A DNA stretch of 64,000 nucleotides from CAXSBA01 sp965277105 (lineage in GTDB: Bacteria > Spirochaetota > UBA12135 > COTS27 > CAXSBA01): assembly GCA_965277105.1 (NCBI GenBank), contig OZ255710.1:310001-374000 (forward strand), read 5' to 3'. Below the pieces are notes generated by a model. That model was not told where the DNA came from. It did not search any database and was given only the letters and a program-made list of their open reading frames with translations. Position 1 is the first letter of the stretch. Every line of letters starts with the position of its first letter. This document shows, one piece after another, positions 8,037-17,577 of the stretch. The position numbers and the translations under genes are program-made.

Positions 8037-9794
8037 ATGAGCGAACCTTCAGATAAAGCACGATATTTTGTCGCTATTATATTATCCTTAATAGTTTTAT
8101 TTACTTGGACTGTTTTCTCCCCACCTTCTGGTAATCAACAAGAAACAACAGAAAATAGTAGCAATTCTGAAAAAAATTCAGAAATTTTTCCTACTCCTAG
8201 TGAGGCTTTAGAAAAGAATGAAAATATTTTAGACAGTGGAATTTTAGTTCCAGAAGAAAGTGCTAATGAGGAGAATAATAATCCTACTGAAACTTTAACC
8301 GCAACCGATAAGCCCAGCACGAAAGAAGAATTTTTTTCATTAGAAAACGAGAATTTAAAAATTAAGTTTTCTTCTAAAAATGCCGTTGTCGATGAGGTTT
8401 TTCTAACGTACCTCAACGAGCAAGAGAAAGTAACAACTCCGAATATTGATTATAGTCTGCCTGATTATCGAGTGGGGAACGTGAGTTTTCGCTTAGTGGA
8501 CGGGGCTCCTTTAAATAGATATTTCCAAGTTACCGAGCAGTCAGCCAATCGCTTGGTTTTTCAAACAAGGCTAACTATTCAAAGCAAAGTTATTTTTATT
8601 ATAAAAGAGTATTCTCTGCAAGATTCGGTTTTAAATTTAAAGGTAAGGTTTATCGACGAAACCGGAAATGCGGTTAAGGTCAATTACTACGTTAGCAATG
8701 GCAGTAGTATTGGGGTTTTTAAAAAGGAAAAAAATATTTTTGATATTACGGAAATAGCCTACACTATTGGTGATAACACCGAGACCGTTCTTTCTCGAGG
8801 TTTCTTTTCCATCTTTGGTCAAGAAGAAAACCAAGAGATTATTAGTAGTATAAAACCCGATTGGATTTCCATTGATAATCGTTTTTATTTAAGGGCTCTT
8901 AAGAGCAAAAGTGATATTAGCGAGGCTGTTTTTTTAAGAAAAAATATTAACCAGCAAGAGCATTTGATTACTGCTTACAAACTCCAATCTAACCCAGTAG
9001 ATGAGTTTTCCTTTTATCTTCTACCTAAAAAAAGGGATCTTTTAGACAGTTATTATGACGAGCAAGGGGAGTATTTTTTTAACCTCTTTCATCAGTTTAA
9101 GTTTATGCGAATCCTGTCGAGTATCCTTTATTTTTTTATTCAAGAAATTTATCAATTAGTGGGCGATTATGGGTTGGCTATTTTACTTATTACTCTTTTA
9201 TTAAAAATTATTATTTTACCACTAACCCATAAAAGTATGAAATCAATGAAGAGAATGCAGGAGTTGGCCCCGAAAATGCAAGCGATTAGGAGTAATTTTA
9301 AAAACAATCCTCAAAAAATGAATTTGGAAATGATGACCCTTTACCGTAAAGAAAAAATTAATCCTTTAGGAGGGTGCATTCCCATGCTTATCCCACTCCC
9401 GATTTTTATTGCCTTTTATTCTTTATTTAGGAGTATGGTGGAGCTTCAAGGGGTTCCTTTTCTTTGGATTGGCGACCTTTCGTTGCCGGATGTGATTTAT
9501 CAGTTTAACAGCTCTATTTTTTTAATTGGTGATCAGATTCATCTGCTCCCTATTATTATGACGGTTAGTTCTTTTTTCCAATCCATTATGACCCCGCAAA
9601 CTACAACTCCGGAAAATCGTCAGCAAATTATTATTATGAAATACTTTTTGCCAATATTCTTTTTATTTATTTCTTGGAATATGCCTAGTGCTTTAATATT
9701 ATTCTGGTTGTCTCAAAATTTATTTTCCATTGGGCAAATGTTGGTTATAAGGTTAAATGATAAAAATAAACAGTTAAAAATTAAAAAAACTTAA
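8037..9794 (+). CDS. yidC: membrane protein insertase YidC
   Basis: Inserts and folds inner-membrane proteins, alone or with SecYEG. The 585-residue protein has the Gram-negative layout. An N-terminal membrane anchor (residues 10-28) is followed by a low-complexity linker and a large periplasmic beta domain (about 95-350). The five-helix 60KD_IMP core starts at YFFNLFHQFKFM and includes GLAILLITLLLKIIILPL, RMQELAPKMQAI and NPLGGCIPMLIPLPIFIAFY. It is flanked by yidD and jag as in most bacteria. Confidence 0.96.
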   Translation: MSEPSDKARYFVAIILSLIVLFTWTVFSPPSGNQQETTENSSNSEKNSEIFPTPSEALEKNENILDSGILVPEESANEENNNPTETLTATDKPSTKEEFFSLENENLKIKFSSKNAVVDEVFLTYLNEQEKVTTPNIDYSLPDYRVGNVSFRLVDGAPLNRYFQVTEQSANRLVFQTRLTIQSKVIFIIKEYSLQDSVLNLKVRFIDETGNAVKVNYYVSNGSSIGVFKKEKNIFDITEIAYTIGDNTETVLSRGFFSIFGQEENQEIISSIKPDWISIDNRFYLRALKSKSDISEAVFLRKNINQQEHLITAYKLQSNPVDEFSFYLLPKKRDLLDSYYDEQGEYFFNLFHQFKFMRILSSILYFFIQEIYQLVGDYGLAILLITLLLKIIILPLTHKSMKSMKRMQELAPKMQAIRSNFKNNPQKMNLEMMTLYRKEKINPLGGCIPMLIPLPIFIAFYSLFRSMVELQGVPFLWIGDLSLPDVIYQFNSSIFLIGDQIHLLPIIMTVSSFFQSIMTPQTTTPENRQQIIIMKYFLPIFFLFISWNMPSALILFWLSQNLFSIGQMLVIRLNDKNKQLKIKKT

Positions 9795-9808
9795 TAGGAG
9801 TAGAAAAA

Positions 9809-10546
9809 ATGTTGTATATTGATGTAGAAGGAAATAGCGTTAAAAATGCTATTGCTAAAGGGATTAAGCAATTAAAACTTAATGAAAATGATATCAAAAC
9901 AGAAGTTTTACAAAAAGATAAAAGAGGAATGTTTGGTATTGGTAAAAAGCAGTTAGCTAAGGTAAGGATTTTTTATAAAGAGATGAATGAGATTGATGGC
10001 ATTTTTCAGGAAATCAAAAAGATTATTGGTTATATTGATGAAAACGTGGTTTCGGATTTTGAACAAGTAGGGGAAAGGTATTATCTAAAAATTGAAAGTC
10101 AAATGCCCGAGCATTTCATTGGCAAGCGAGGAAAAACTCAAGATGCTTTGCAGATAGTTATTAACAACTTATTGCAAAAATATAATAATACTTTTAAGAT
10201 AATTGTTAATGTTAGCGACTATGCTAAAAAGAAAGAAAATAATTTTGTGCAGTGGGTAAGGCAACAAATTTCTGAAGTAAGAAGAAGTAAAAAAGCTATC
10301 ATCCTTAATCCCATGAATTCCTATAAAAGAAGAATTTTACATTTAGAAGTAAAAAAATACTCAGGAATAAAAAGCGAGTCTCATGGTATTGGGAAGTTGA
10401 AAGCTATTAAAATCAGTTTAGATAAAAATAGCGATAACGGTAATAGTGGTAATAGTAGCAACTTTGATAATTCAGTAAATGAAGAGCATGAAGAGCAAAA
10501 GAAATTTGCTTCTAGAAATGAAAGCGAAATAACTAAAAATAGTTAA
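9809..10546 (+). CDS. jag: Jag/KhpB RNA-binding protein (Jag-N, KH, R3H)
   Basis: RNA-binding partner encoded after YidC. Order of domains: Jag-N (residues 1-52, with KRGMFGIGKKQLAKVRI), a KH domain (about 70-145, with HFIGKRGKTQDALQIVINN as the GxxG loop) and an R3H domain (about 150-215, with YKRRILHLEVKKYSGI). A hydrophilic, Asn/Ser/Glu-rich tail follows. It is preceded by a GGAG ribosome binding site and lies 14 nt after yidC. In other bacteria it acts on mRNA stability and cell division; the role here is inferred from the family. Confidence 0.92.
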   Translation: MLYIDVEGNSVKNAIAKGIKQLKLNENDIKTEVLQKDKRGMFGIGKKQLAKVRIFYKEMNEIDGIFQEIKKIIGYIDENVVSDFEQVGERYYLKIESQMPEHFIGKRGKTQDALQIVINNLLQKYNNTFKIIVNVSDYAKKKENNFVQWVRQQISEVRRSKKAIILNPMNSYKRRILHLEVKKYSGIKSESHGIGKLKAIKISLDKNSDNGNSGNSSNFDNSVNEEHEEQKKFASRNESEITKNS

Positions 10547-10565
10547 AAAAGCTTTTCAATAAAAT

Positions 10566-11969
10566 TTGCGAGATCGTCAAACGATTATTCAACTGGCGAC
10601 TCCTCGGGCTACTGGGGCAATTCATATTATTCGAATATCTGGGGATAAAAGTCTAGCTTTTTTAAAAAAACACATAACGTTAAAAGAAATCAAGCCTAGA
10701 AAAACTTATTATACTTCCTTTTATCACCAAAAAAAAATAATTGACAAGTTAATTTTTTTTTATAGCGCTAGCCCTTATTCCTACACTGGGGAAGATATGG
10801 TAGAGCTCCACGTTCATGGTTCTTTGCTTATTGTCGAAGAGGTATTAAAAATAGCTTTAGAAGAAGATTTAGTTTTAGCCGAGCCGGGAGAGTTTAGTGA
10901 GCGGGCTTTCCTTAATGGTAAGATGACATTAGAAATGGCGGAGGCTACTAATGGTTTAATCCATACTCGTTCCTCTTATTTAAAAGAAAATGCTTTGAGA
11001 ATTTTAGAGAAAAAATCCAGTCTGGAATTTGCTCATTTAGAAAATTTAATCCAAAGCATGATGGCGGAGTTGGAAAGTAGTATTGAGTTTCCCGAAGAAG
11101 ATATCCCTGAAATTGATAAATCGCGCGAAGAACTTTATTTTAACTACTTAAAAAAAATAGAAGAGATTACCGAATATTTTGAAAAAATTGCTAGTAATTT
11201 TTTAATTGGTAGTAGCGTTTCTGAGGGAATAAAAGTGGGTTTTTTGGGGGCCCCTAATGTGGGGAAATCGACCCTTTTAAATACGCTCCTTCAAGAAGAT
11301 AGAGTTTTGGTTTCTCCTGAAGCGGGAACTACTAGGGATTTCATTAGTGAAAATTTTACTATTGATGAGTTTCCCCTTTTATTTTTGGATACTGCTGGAA
11401 TTAGAAAAACCCAAAAGAGCCTTGAAAAAAAAGGAATTCTAAAGACCTTAGAGATTATTAAAAAATGTGAGATTATTATTATTTTACTTGACAGTCTTCA
11501 AGGTTTAGAAAAAATTATTGCTCCTTCGTTTTTAGAAAAAAACCATTTGCAGGACAAGCATTTTTTAGTGTACATTAATAAAACTGATATACTGCTTAGC
11601 GAAGATTTAAAAAGGATTAAAAAAAAAGTACAAGAAAAAAATTTGCAGGTAAAAAATAGTTTTTCTCTTATTGAAAAACCAGAAGTTAGTAGAAAAATAA
11701 TTATAACTGATTTAAAAGAAATACTGGACGCTCACTTCCAAATTCCTCAAGGTGAGTTAGCCTTAGTAAGCCATCGTCAGTACATTATCGTTAATCGCCT
11801 GATAGAAAAATTAAGCAAGGTAAAGCAAGTGATAAAAAACTTAGCGGGTGAAGAAATTGTCATTGAAGAATTTAGAAAACTAAAAGACGATTTTTCCGAG
11901 TTAAATTTGAACACCGATCAAGAGGAAATATTCAATACCCTATTCCGGCAATTTTGCATTGGCAAATAA
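10566..11969 (+). CDS. mnmE: tRNA uridine-5-carboxymethylaminomethyl modification GTPase MnmE
   Basis: With MnmG it modifies U34 of tRNAs. It has the N-terminal folate-binding domain (IIQLATPRATGAIHIIRISG), the helical domain and the inserted G domain with GAPNVGKS, DTAG and NKTD. The invariant C-terminal FCIGK is present, so the protein is complete at 467 residues. It begins with TTG at 10566, 19 nt after jag. It closes the rpmH-to-mnmE cluster. Confidence 0.96.
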   Translation: MRDRQTIIQLATPRATGAIHIIRISGDKSLAFLKKHITLKEIKPRKTYYTSFYHQKKIIDKLIFFYSASPYSYTGEDMVELHVHGSLLIVEEVLKIALEEDLVLAEPGEFSERAFLNGKMTLEMAEATNGLIHTRSSYLKENALRILEKKSSLEFAHLENLIQSMMAELESSIEFPEEDIPEIDKSREELYFNYLKKIEEITEYFEKIASNFLIGSSVSEGIKVGFLGAPNVGKSTLLNTLLQEDRVLVSPEAGTTRDFISENFTIDEFPLLFLDTAGIRKTQKSLEKKGILKTLEIIKKCEIIIILLDSLQGLEKIIAPSFLEKNHLQDKHFLVYINKTDILLSEDLKRIKKKVQEKNLQVKNSFSLIEKPEVSRKIIITDLKEILDAHFQIPQGELALVSHRQYIIVNRLIEKLSKVKQVIKNLAGEEIVIEEFRKLKDDFSELNLNTDQEEIFNTLFRQFCIGK

Positions 11970-11999
11970 ATACAATAAAAGAAAATAAATAAAATTAGT

Positions 12000-13133
12000 T
12001 TAATGAGTAGATTTTAATTTATTGATTATAATGCTAGCAATTTTTTCTGAAGAAAAACAAATCTGAAATTTCCCAATCTCTTTTTGATAATCTTCTACCC
12101 AAGTGTGATTTCGTTGCACTTTTTTTACCAAGTTAATAAAATCATCTTGCTTTCTTATTTTCCACCCTAGTTTTTTTTTTAGTAAATAATTTTCAACGTT
12201 CTCTTCATTGGCCATAGCTAGCAAACTAATAAAAGGTTTTTTTAAATAAATGCTTTCAAAAATACTATTCATCCCGGCTTTGCCCACGCTAATGTCAGAG
12301 CAGTAAAGGTATTCGTGCATATTATCAACAAAGCCTTGCGGGATAATATCATAAGCAGGGTATTTTTTTTCGAGGGATTTTATTTTTTCAAAAGTAGTTC
12401 TGCTTTTACCGCAAATCACAATACTTTGAATATCCATCTGATTTTCATACATTTTTTCAATAAAATCAAAAACACCAATGCCTTCGCCACCAGCTGAAAA
12501 TAATAAAGTAAATTTATTTTTTAATCCTAGTTTTTTTCGTTCTTGTTTTTGAGATTTAAATTTTTTTTGATACTTGCGATCTAAAGGAAAAGGAATTAAA
12601 ATAACCTTTTTTTTTTCTAACCCCCGGTTAATCATTTCTGCATACCCTTCGCTACTCGCTACCAAAGAAAAATCCATCTGTTGATTAATAAAACTTTGAT
12701 GAGCAAAGACGACATCGCTATTGTAGTAAAATAACTTTATGGGTAATTTTTTTTTTTTAATATAAAAACTATAAGCGTGATGCGATAAAAAATCAGTAAA
12801 AATTATGAAATCTGGTTTTTTAGCTTGAAGTTGGTTAGCTATTTTTTTTTCTAATCCTCCAAGGTGATAAGTGAGCTGCTGAATAATTTTATTAATAAAT
12901 AGATTGTCACTGGCTAAAAGTAGCAGTTTAAAAAGGAAAGGAATATTTAAGAAAAATCGCCAACTTGATTTTGTTACTTTGTCTAAAAAAAATGAGTCTA
13001 AACCATTAAAAAAATCAAAGTATTCAACCGTAACTTTTTTGCTGATTAATTCTTGGCCAATACTAACCGCAGGAGCCTTGAAACCATTGCCGGTTCCTAG
13101 GTAAATAATCAAAGCCGATAATGCTTTCTGCAT
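12000..13133 (-). CDS. MGDG synthase-like family 28 glycosyltransferase
   Basis: A 377-residue GT-B glycosyltransferase of the MurG/MGDG-synthase group. The N-terminal half has a nucleotide-fold start (LIIYLGTGNGFKAPAVSIGQEL) and a segment like the MGDG synthase acceptor domain. The C-terminal half has LLFSAGGEGIGV, a YDIIPQGFVDNMHEYLYCSDISVGKAGMNS region (the sugar-nucleotide site with Gly/Ser-rich turn) and FISLLAMANEENVENYLLKK. These enzymes usually add glucose or galactose to diacylglycerol or related lipids. The substrate here is not known. It starts 5 nt after the sulfurylase gene stop, so they are co-transcribed. Confidence 0.72.
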   Translation of the reverse strand: MQKALSALIIYLGTGNGFKAPAVSIGQELISKKVTVEYFDFFNGLDSFFLDKVTKSSWRFFLNIPFLFKLLLLASDNLFINKIIQQLTYHLGGLEKKIANQLQAKKPDFIIFTDFLSHHAYSFYIKKKKLPIKLFYYNSDVVFAHQSFINQQMDFSLVASSEGYAEMINRGLEKKKVILIPFPLDRKYQKKFKSQKQERKKLGLKNKFTLLFSAGGEGIGVFDFIEKMYENQMDIQSIVICGKSRTTFEKIKSLEKKYPAYDIIPQGFVDNMHEYLYCSDISVGKAGMNSIFESIYLKKPFISLLAMANEENVENYLLKKKLGWKIRKQDDFINLVKKVQRNHTWVEDYQKEIGKFQICFSSEKIASIIINKLKSTH

Positions 13134-13137
13134 TTTT

Positions 13138-14775
13138 TTAAATGAGCCCTTTTTTCTTAATCTTTTTCATGATTTTATCTAACTCTTTTTCGATATTTTT
13201 ACTATTGCCATTAACTGTAATCTCGGGGTTTTGAGGTTTTTCAAATGTGTCGTTATAGCCAGTTAAATTTTTTATTTCCCCGTTAATGGCTTTTTGATAA
13301 AGTCCTTTGGGATCTCTTTTAATACATTCTTTCAGTGGAGTTTTAACATACACCTCAAAGTAATCCCCTTGCTTCCCAATTAAAGCTCGATTTTCATCAC
13401 GAACATCTTGATAAGGAGCAATATTAGCCACTAAGCATATCCCGTTATGCTTAACAATTTCACTGGCAACAAAACCTATCCTCTCTATGTTAAGTTTTCT
13501 GTCTTTTGCACTAAAACCTAAATCCTTGGATAAATACTTTCTAATAATGTCTCCATCTAGAATAGTGATTTTACGATTATTGATTTTTTCATTAAGCTTA
13601 CTAGCTAGATAATTCACTAGGGTAGATTTCCCACTAGCTGGAATACCCACAAAATAAAGGCAAAATCCCCTTTGGTTTTTCGGCTTGTTCGCTTCTTTCA
13701 GTTTTTTGATGATATTAGGGAAAGAAAACCATTCAGGTAATTCCTCTCCTTGATTTAATAATCTTCTCTGCTCAGTTCCCGATAGTTTTAATACTTTTGC
13801 TTTAGGAGGAATTTTATCTCTTTCTAAATAAGCGTCTAATTCTTTTACATAACAAATTTCTTTTGACTCTAAGATTTCTATCCCAATTTCTTTTTTATAT
13901 TTCTCTAAAATTTTCTGAGCATCATAAGGCCCATAAAAATTTTCTCCATTAGCTTTTTTATAACTAGGTCCCGCATGATCTCGCCCTACTATAAAATGAG
14001 TAGCCCCATAGTTTTTTCTAATTAAAGCGTGCCAAATCGCTTCTCGAGGACCAGCCATTCTCATTGAAAGAGGAAGAAGCGACAAAGTTACCGATAAATC
14101 ATCATAGTGCTTGATAATTTCTTGGTAGCAAATAACTCGCAAATGATAATTGATATCAACCTCTTGAGTGACTCCCACAACGGGATGAAGGAGAAGTTCG
14201 ACATCCCCTTTTACTTTTTTAGTGAGATTTTTTGTCAAATGGAAATGCGATTTATGCATAGGGTTTCTAGTTTGAAAAGCTACGACTTTATTTTTATTTT
14301 TTCTTTTAAAAAGCTTTTTTAGTTCATTGGGAGTTTTTCTTAAGTCTTTAAAAGTGTAATGAATAACATCGCGAATTTTTTTTATTTTACCACCCACATA
14401 ATATTTTTTACCATTCGCGTAATTTTCCTGCATAATTTTTTGATAAGGATGGTTTAAATCATAACACCCAAAAACCTGCCTGCACTCTTCTTTTAAATCA
14501 TAAGCAAAAATTTCTTTTATTTCTAAATCGGCAAGATTAATTCCCGTCTCGTCTTTTAAAATTATTTTTTTCTCGTTTTGAAAATTCTCTTTTTCCTGTT
14601 CGCTGATTGGTAAGGTAATTGGAATAGGCCAGAGCTCCCCATTCGCTAATCGCATTTTTTTCAAAACCGTTAGATAATCTTTTTCGGTTAGAAACCCAGT
14701 TAAAGGGGCAAAGCCTTTGGTTAAAAGTAGTTCTAAATCGCAAAGTTCCCTTTGATTAAGTGTTTTAGTTTTAAT
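13138..14775 (-). CDS. bifunctional ATP sulfurylase / APS kinase, probable AUU start
   Basis: Makes adenosine phosphosulfate and then PAPS from sulfate and ATP. Canonical starts give only a truncated protein (TTG at 14664). The frame upstream encodes the missing conserved N-terminus, including CDLELLLTKGFAPLTGFL and DYLTV, back to an ATT at 14775-14773. An in-frame TAA lies just before. An AGAGGA site is spaced 6 nt from that ATT. With it the protein has 545 residues, about the same as the Aquifex bifunctional enzyme. Motifs are QTRNPMH (168-174), GRDH (264-267), the APS kinase P-loop GIPASGKS (377-384) and LDGDIIRKYLSKDLGFS. It lies between pta and a glycosyltransferase. Confidence 0.88.
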   Translation of the reverse strand: MKTKTLNQRELCDLELLLTKGFAPLTGFLTEKDYLTVLKKMRLANGELWPIPITLPISEQEKENFQNEKKIILKDETGINLADLEIKEIFAYDLKEECRQVFGCYDLNHPYQKIMQENYANGKKYYVGGKIKKIRDVIHYTFKDLRKTPNELKKLFKRKNKNKVVAFQTRNPMHKSHFHLTKNLTKKVKGDVELLLHPVVGVTQEVDINYHLRVICYQEIIKHYDDLSVTLSLLPLSMRMAGPREAIWHALIRKNYGATHFIVGRDHAGPSYKKANGENFYGPYDAQKILEKYKKEIGIEILESKEICYVKELDAYLERDKIPPKAKVLKLSGTEQRRLLNQGEELPEWFSFPNIIKKLKEANKPKNQRGFCLYFVGIPASGKSTLVNYLASKLNEKINNRKITILDGDIIRKYLSKDLGFSAKDRKLNIERIGFVASEIVKHNGICLVANIAPYQDVRDENRALIGKQGDYFEVYVKTPLKECIKRDPKGLYQKAINGEIKNLTGYNDTFEKPQNPEITVNGNSKNIEKELDKIMKKIKKKGLI

Positions 14776-14787
14776 GGTAATTCCTCT
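14773..14787 (-). promoter_or_regulatory. ribosome binding site that decides an AUU start
   Basis: On the minus strand AGAGGA (14787-14782) is followed by the six-base spacer ATTACC and then ATT AAA ACT. No ATG, GTG or TTG exists in the frame between the upstream TAA and the TTG at 14664. That TTG lies within the conserved domain, so the site supports initiation at ATT. Confidence 0.6.
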
Positions 14788-14796
14788 TTAAATTTC

Positions 14797-15792
14797 TTAG
14801 TTCTTGCTTTGGGTAGCGGTTAGGAGTATAGTCAAAATAATATCTTCCACACTAGCACCTCGTGAGAGATCGTTAAAAGGGAATTGTAATCCTTGGAGAA
14901 TTGGGCCAATGGCTAGTGCTCCCGTTAAACGTTGGACAGCCTTGTACGTTATGTTTCCAGAATCTAAGTCAGGGAATATGAAAGTATTGGCTTTTCCTTT
15001 TAATTCGCTGTTTTTTATTTTTTGCTTGGCTACCTTAGGGTCAATAGCCGCATCAAACTGGATAGGCCCTTCACTAGGGATATTTGGGTGGCTTTTTTTA
15101 AAGAGACTATAAGCTTCTTTTACTTTAGTTACTTTTTCGCCCTTGCCTGATTCTCCTGTGCTATAGCTTAGAAAAGCAACCCTAGGTTTTACTTTCAAGT
15201 CTTTTACCAAAGTTAAACAGTTATTGGCTATGTCTTTTAAGTCGTCACTGTTAGGAGAAATATTAACTGCGCAATCAGAAAAGAATAGCACTTCTTTTTT
15301 AACTAGCATAATAAATAAAGAAGAAATAAGGCGACACTTTTGCTTTAATCCAATTAATTTAAAAGCTGATTTTAAAGTTGTGTTAGTAGAATAGACTGCC
15401 CCACAAACCACGCCATCTACTTCTTTTTTTAAAAGTTTCAAACAAGCTAGAGATAAATCTTTGTTGGTATTTTCTTGTAAAAAAGTTTGTTTTTTTAAGG
15501 GTAATTTTTCAATCAGGTTGGTGTAAGAAGAAAAAATATTTTTTTCTTGTGGGGAAATAATTTCTACTCCTTTTAAGATTACTTTTTGTTTTTTTGCTAC
15601 TTTTTCTATTTTGTTGGCATCGCCTAGAAGGGTAATATTGGCTATTCTTTTTTTTTGACAATAGTTAGCTGCTGTTATAACTCGAAGATCTTCCCCTTCG
15701 ACTAATATAATTTTTTTATTTTTTTTTTGAACTTGAGTGATAAGTTTTTTAATAAAAGAAGATTTTGCTATTGTTAAGTTTTTCACTAGCAA
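14797..15792 (-). CDS. pta: phosphate acetyltransferase
   Basis: Interconverts acetyl-CoA and acetyl phosphate. The 331-residue protein is the short Pta form without the DRTGG/regulatory N-terminal domain. It shows ILVEGEDLRVITAA at the start and SFIMLVKKEVLFFSDCAVNISPN in the middle. The end has PIQFDAAIDPKVAKQK, TFIFPDLDSGNITYKAVQRLTGALAIGPILQG and NDLSRGASVEDI. The start is TTG at 15792 or GTG at 15786. A TATAAT lies about 30 nt upstream on the minus strand. No acetate kinase gene is nearby. Confidence 0.95.
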   Translation of the reverse strand: MLVKNLTIAKSSFIKKLITQVQKKNKKIILVEGEDLRVITAANYCQKKRIANITLLGDANKIEKVAKKQKVILKGVEIISPQEKNIFSSYTNLIEKLPLKKQTFLQENTNKDLSLACLKLLKKEVDGVVCGAVYSTNTTLKSAFKLIGLKQKCRLISSLFIMLVKKEVLFFSDCAVNISPNSDDLKDIANNCLTLVKDLKVKPRVAFLSYSTGESGKGEKVTKVKEAYSLFKKSHPNIPSEGPIQFDAAIDPKVAKQKIKNSELKGKANTFIFPDLDSGNITYKAVQRLTGALAIGPILQGLQFPFNDLSRGASVEDIILTILLTATQSKN

Positions 15793-15900
15793 TATTATTT
15801 TTTAGTAAAATATTATTGATAATTATATCCTGAAAAAAAATCTACGGGAGGCAATTCTCCAAAAGCTACCTTGTTTTTATAGTATAATTTATACATAAAA

Positions 15901-17538
15901 ATGTCTGAAAAAATTATTTTTTCCTTATCTCGAATTAATAAAAAAACTCCTACGGGGAAGCTAATCCTCAAAGATATTTCGCTTTCCTTTTATTATGGTG
16001 CCAAGATTGGAGTCATTGGAGTAAATGGTGCGGGGAAATCTAGTTTGTTAAAAATAATTGCTGGTTGGGATAAAGAAGTGGAAGGAGAAGTGGTGCGAGA
16101 AAAAAACATTACTTTCGGTTATCTTCCTCAAGAGCCAGAACTAGACCCTGATTTAAACGTTATTGATAATATCAAAGCGGGAATGAAAGAGCCTAATGAG
16201 CTTTTGGCTAAGTTTGAAGAGTTGTCTAATAAAATGACTGAGCCGTTAAGCGATGATGAGATGAATAAAGTGATTGAAGAGATGGGTGAGGTTCAGGAAA
16301 AGATTGATCAGCTAGGAGCTTGGGATTTAGAGCGAACTTTAACTATGGCTATGGAAGCGCTCCGGGTTCCACATAAAGATAGTTCCATTCAAAATCTTTC
16401 GGGAGGAGAGAAAAGAAGGGTTTCTTTGTGTAAATTATTATTAGAGGCCCCTGATGTGCTTATTTTAGATGAGCCAACGAATCACTTAGACGCAGAAAGC
16501 GTTGCTTGGTTGGAAGATTATTTAACAAAATTTAAAGGGACGGTTATTACTGTTACTCATGATCGTTATTTTTTAGATAATGTGGCTAGTTGGATTTTAG
16601 AACTTGATAGGGGAGAAGGATTCCCTTTTAAAGGAAACTACAGTGAGTGGCTAAGCCAAAAACTCTCAAGGGATGAACAAGAAAAAAAATTAGATACTAA
16701 AAAGCAAAAAACCCTTAAGCGTGAATTAGAATGGATTAGAAAAACTACTAAAGGTCGTCAAGCCAAAAGTAAAGCACGGATTAATGCTTATGAAAATCTA
16801 CTAAATCAAGATATGAATAAAAAAGTGGATGAGATGGAAATTAACATCCCTTTCCCCCCTCGTTTAGGTGAGCGAGTTATTGAATTTAAAGATGTTTCTA
16901 AACAGTTTGAAGGAAAAAAATTAATCAAAGACTTTACTGCTAGTATCCCGCGAGGAGCTATTTTAGGGATCATCGGGCCTAACGGGGTGGGGAAAACCAC
17001 TCTTTTTAAACTCATCACTGAGCAAGAAAATTTAGATAATGGGAATATTAGCATTGGGGAAACTGTGAAAATTGCTTATGTGGATCAATTCCGCGATAAA
17101 CTAGCTAATGAAAAAAATATCTGGGAAGTGATTAGCGATGGTGAAGAAGAAATTGATTTAGGGGTAAGGAAAATTCACTCACGAGCCTATGTCGGTAGTT
17201 TTGGTTTTAAAGGCCCTGAGCAACAAAAAAAAGTAGGTGCCTTATCGGGAGGAGAAAGGAATAGAGTGCATCTAGCTAAGTTATTAAAGTCAGGAGGGAA
17301 TGTTCTCTTATTGGACGAGCCCACGAATGACTTAGATGTGGGCACTTTACGAGCTTTGGAAGATGCTCTTCTAAACTTTGAAGGATGTGTTTTAGTCATT
17401 AGCCATGATCGCTATTTTTTAGATAGAATCTGTACCCATATTTTGTCTTTCGAAGAGCAAGAACTGTTTTTTTATACAGGTAATTTTAGCGAGTACGAAG
17501 AGTATAAAGAAGCCCAAAAATTAACTAAAGAAAGTTAA
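15901..17538 (+). CDS. ettA: energy-dependent translational throttle protein EttA (ABC-F)
   Basis: Soluble ABC-F ATPase that binds the ribosomal E site and gates translation by energy state. It has two ABC domains: Walker A GVNGAGKS near residue 43 and GPNGVGKT near 361. The signatures are LSGGEKRR and LSGGERNR, and both Walker B motifs end in DEPTNHLD or DEPTNDLD. The arm region and the linker with RKTTKGRQAKSKARINAYE match EttA rather than Uup. The length is 545 residues. A TATAAT lies at 15883-15888, only 12 nt before ATG, so the 5' leader would be very short. Confidence 0.93.
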   Translation: MSEKIIFSLSRINKKTPTGKLILKDISLSFYYGAKIGVIGVNGAGKSSLLKIIAGWDKEVEGEVVREKNITFGYLPQEPELDPDLNVIDNIKAGMKEPNELLAKFEELSNKMTEPLSDDEMNKVIEEMGEVQEKIDQLGAWDLERTLTMAMEALRVPHKDSSIQNLSGGEKRRVSLCKLLLEAPDVLILDEPTNHLDAESVAWLEDYLTKFKGTVITVTHDRYFLDNVASWILELDRGEGFPFKGNYSEWLSQKLSRDEQEKKLDTKKQKTLKRELEWIRKTTKGRQAKSKARINAYENLLNQDMNKKVDEMEINIPFPPRLGERVIEFKDVSKQFEGKKLIKDFTASIPRGAILGIIGPNGVGKTTLFKLITEQENLDNGNISIGETVKIAYVDQFRDKLANEKNIWEVISDGEEEIDLGVRKIHSRAYVGSFGFKGPEQQKKVGALSGGERNRVHLAKLLKSGGNVLLLDEPTNDLDVGTLRALEDALLNFEGCVLVISHDRYFLDRICTHILSFEEQELFFYTGNFSEYEEYKEAQKLTKES

Positions 17539-17577
17539 AGCTACACTAATTTTTATATTTAACTTTAATTTTTTTTT
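17531..17577. terminator. terminator between convergent ettA and xylB
   Basis: AAAGTTAAA (17531-17539) and TTTAACTTT (17558-17566) form a perfect 9-bp inverted repeat with an 18-nt loop, followed by AA and a long T-run. The left arm includes the ettA stop codon. It could end ettA transcripts; the AT-only arms make it weak. Confidence 0.5.
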
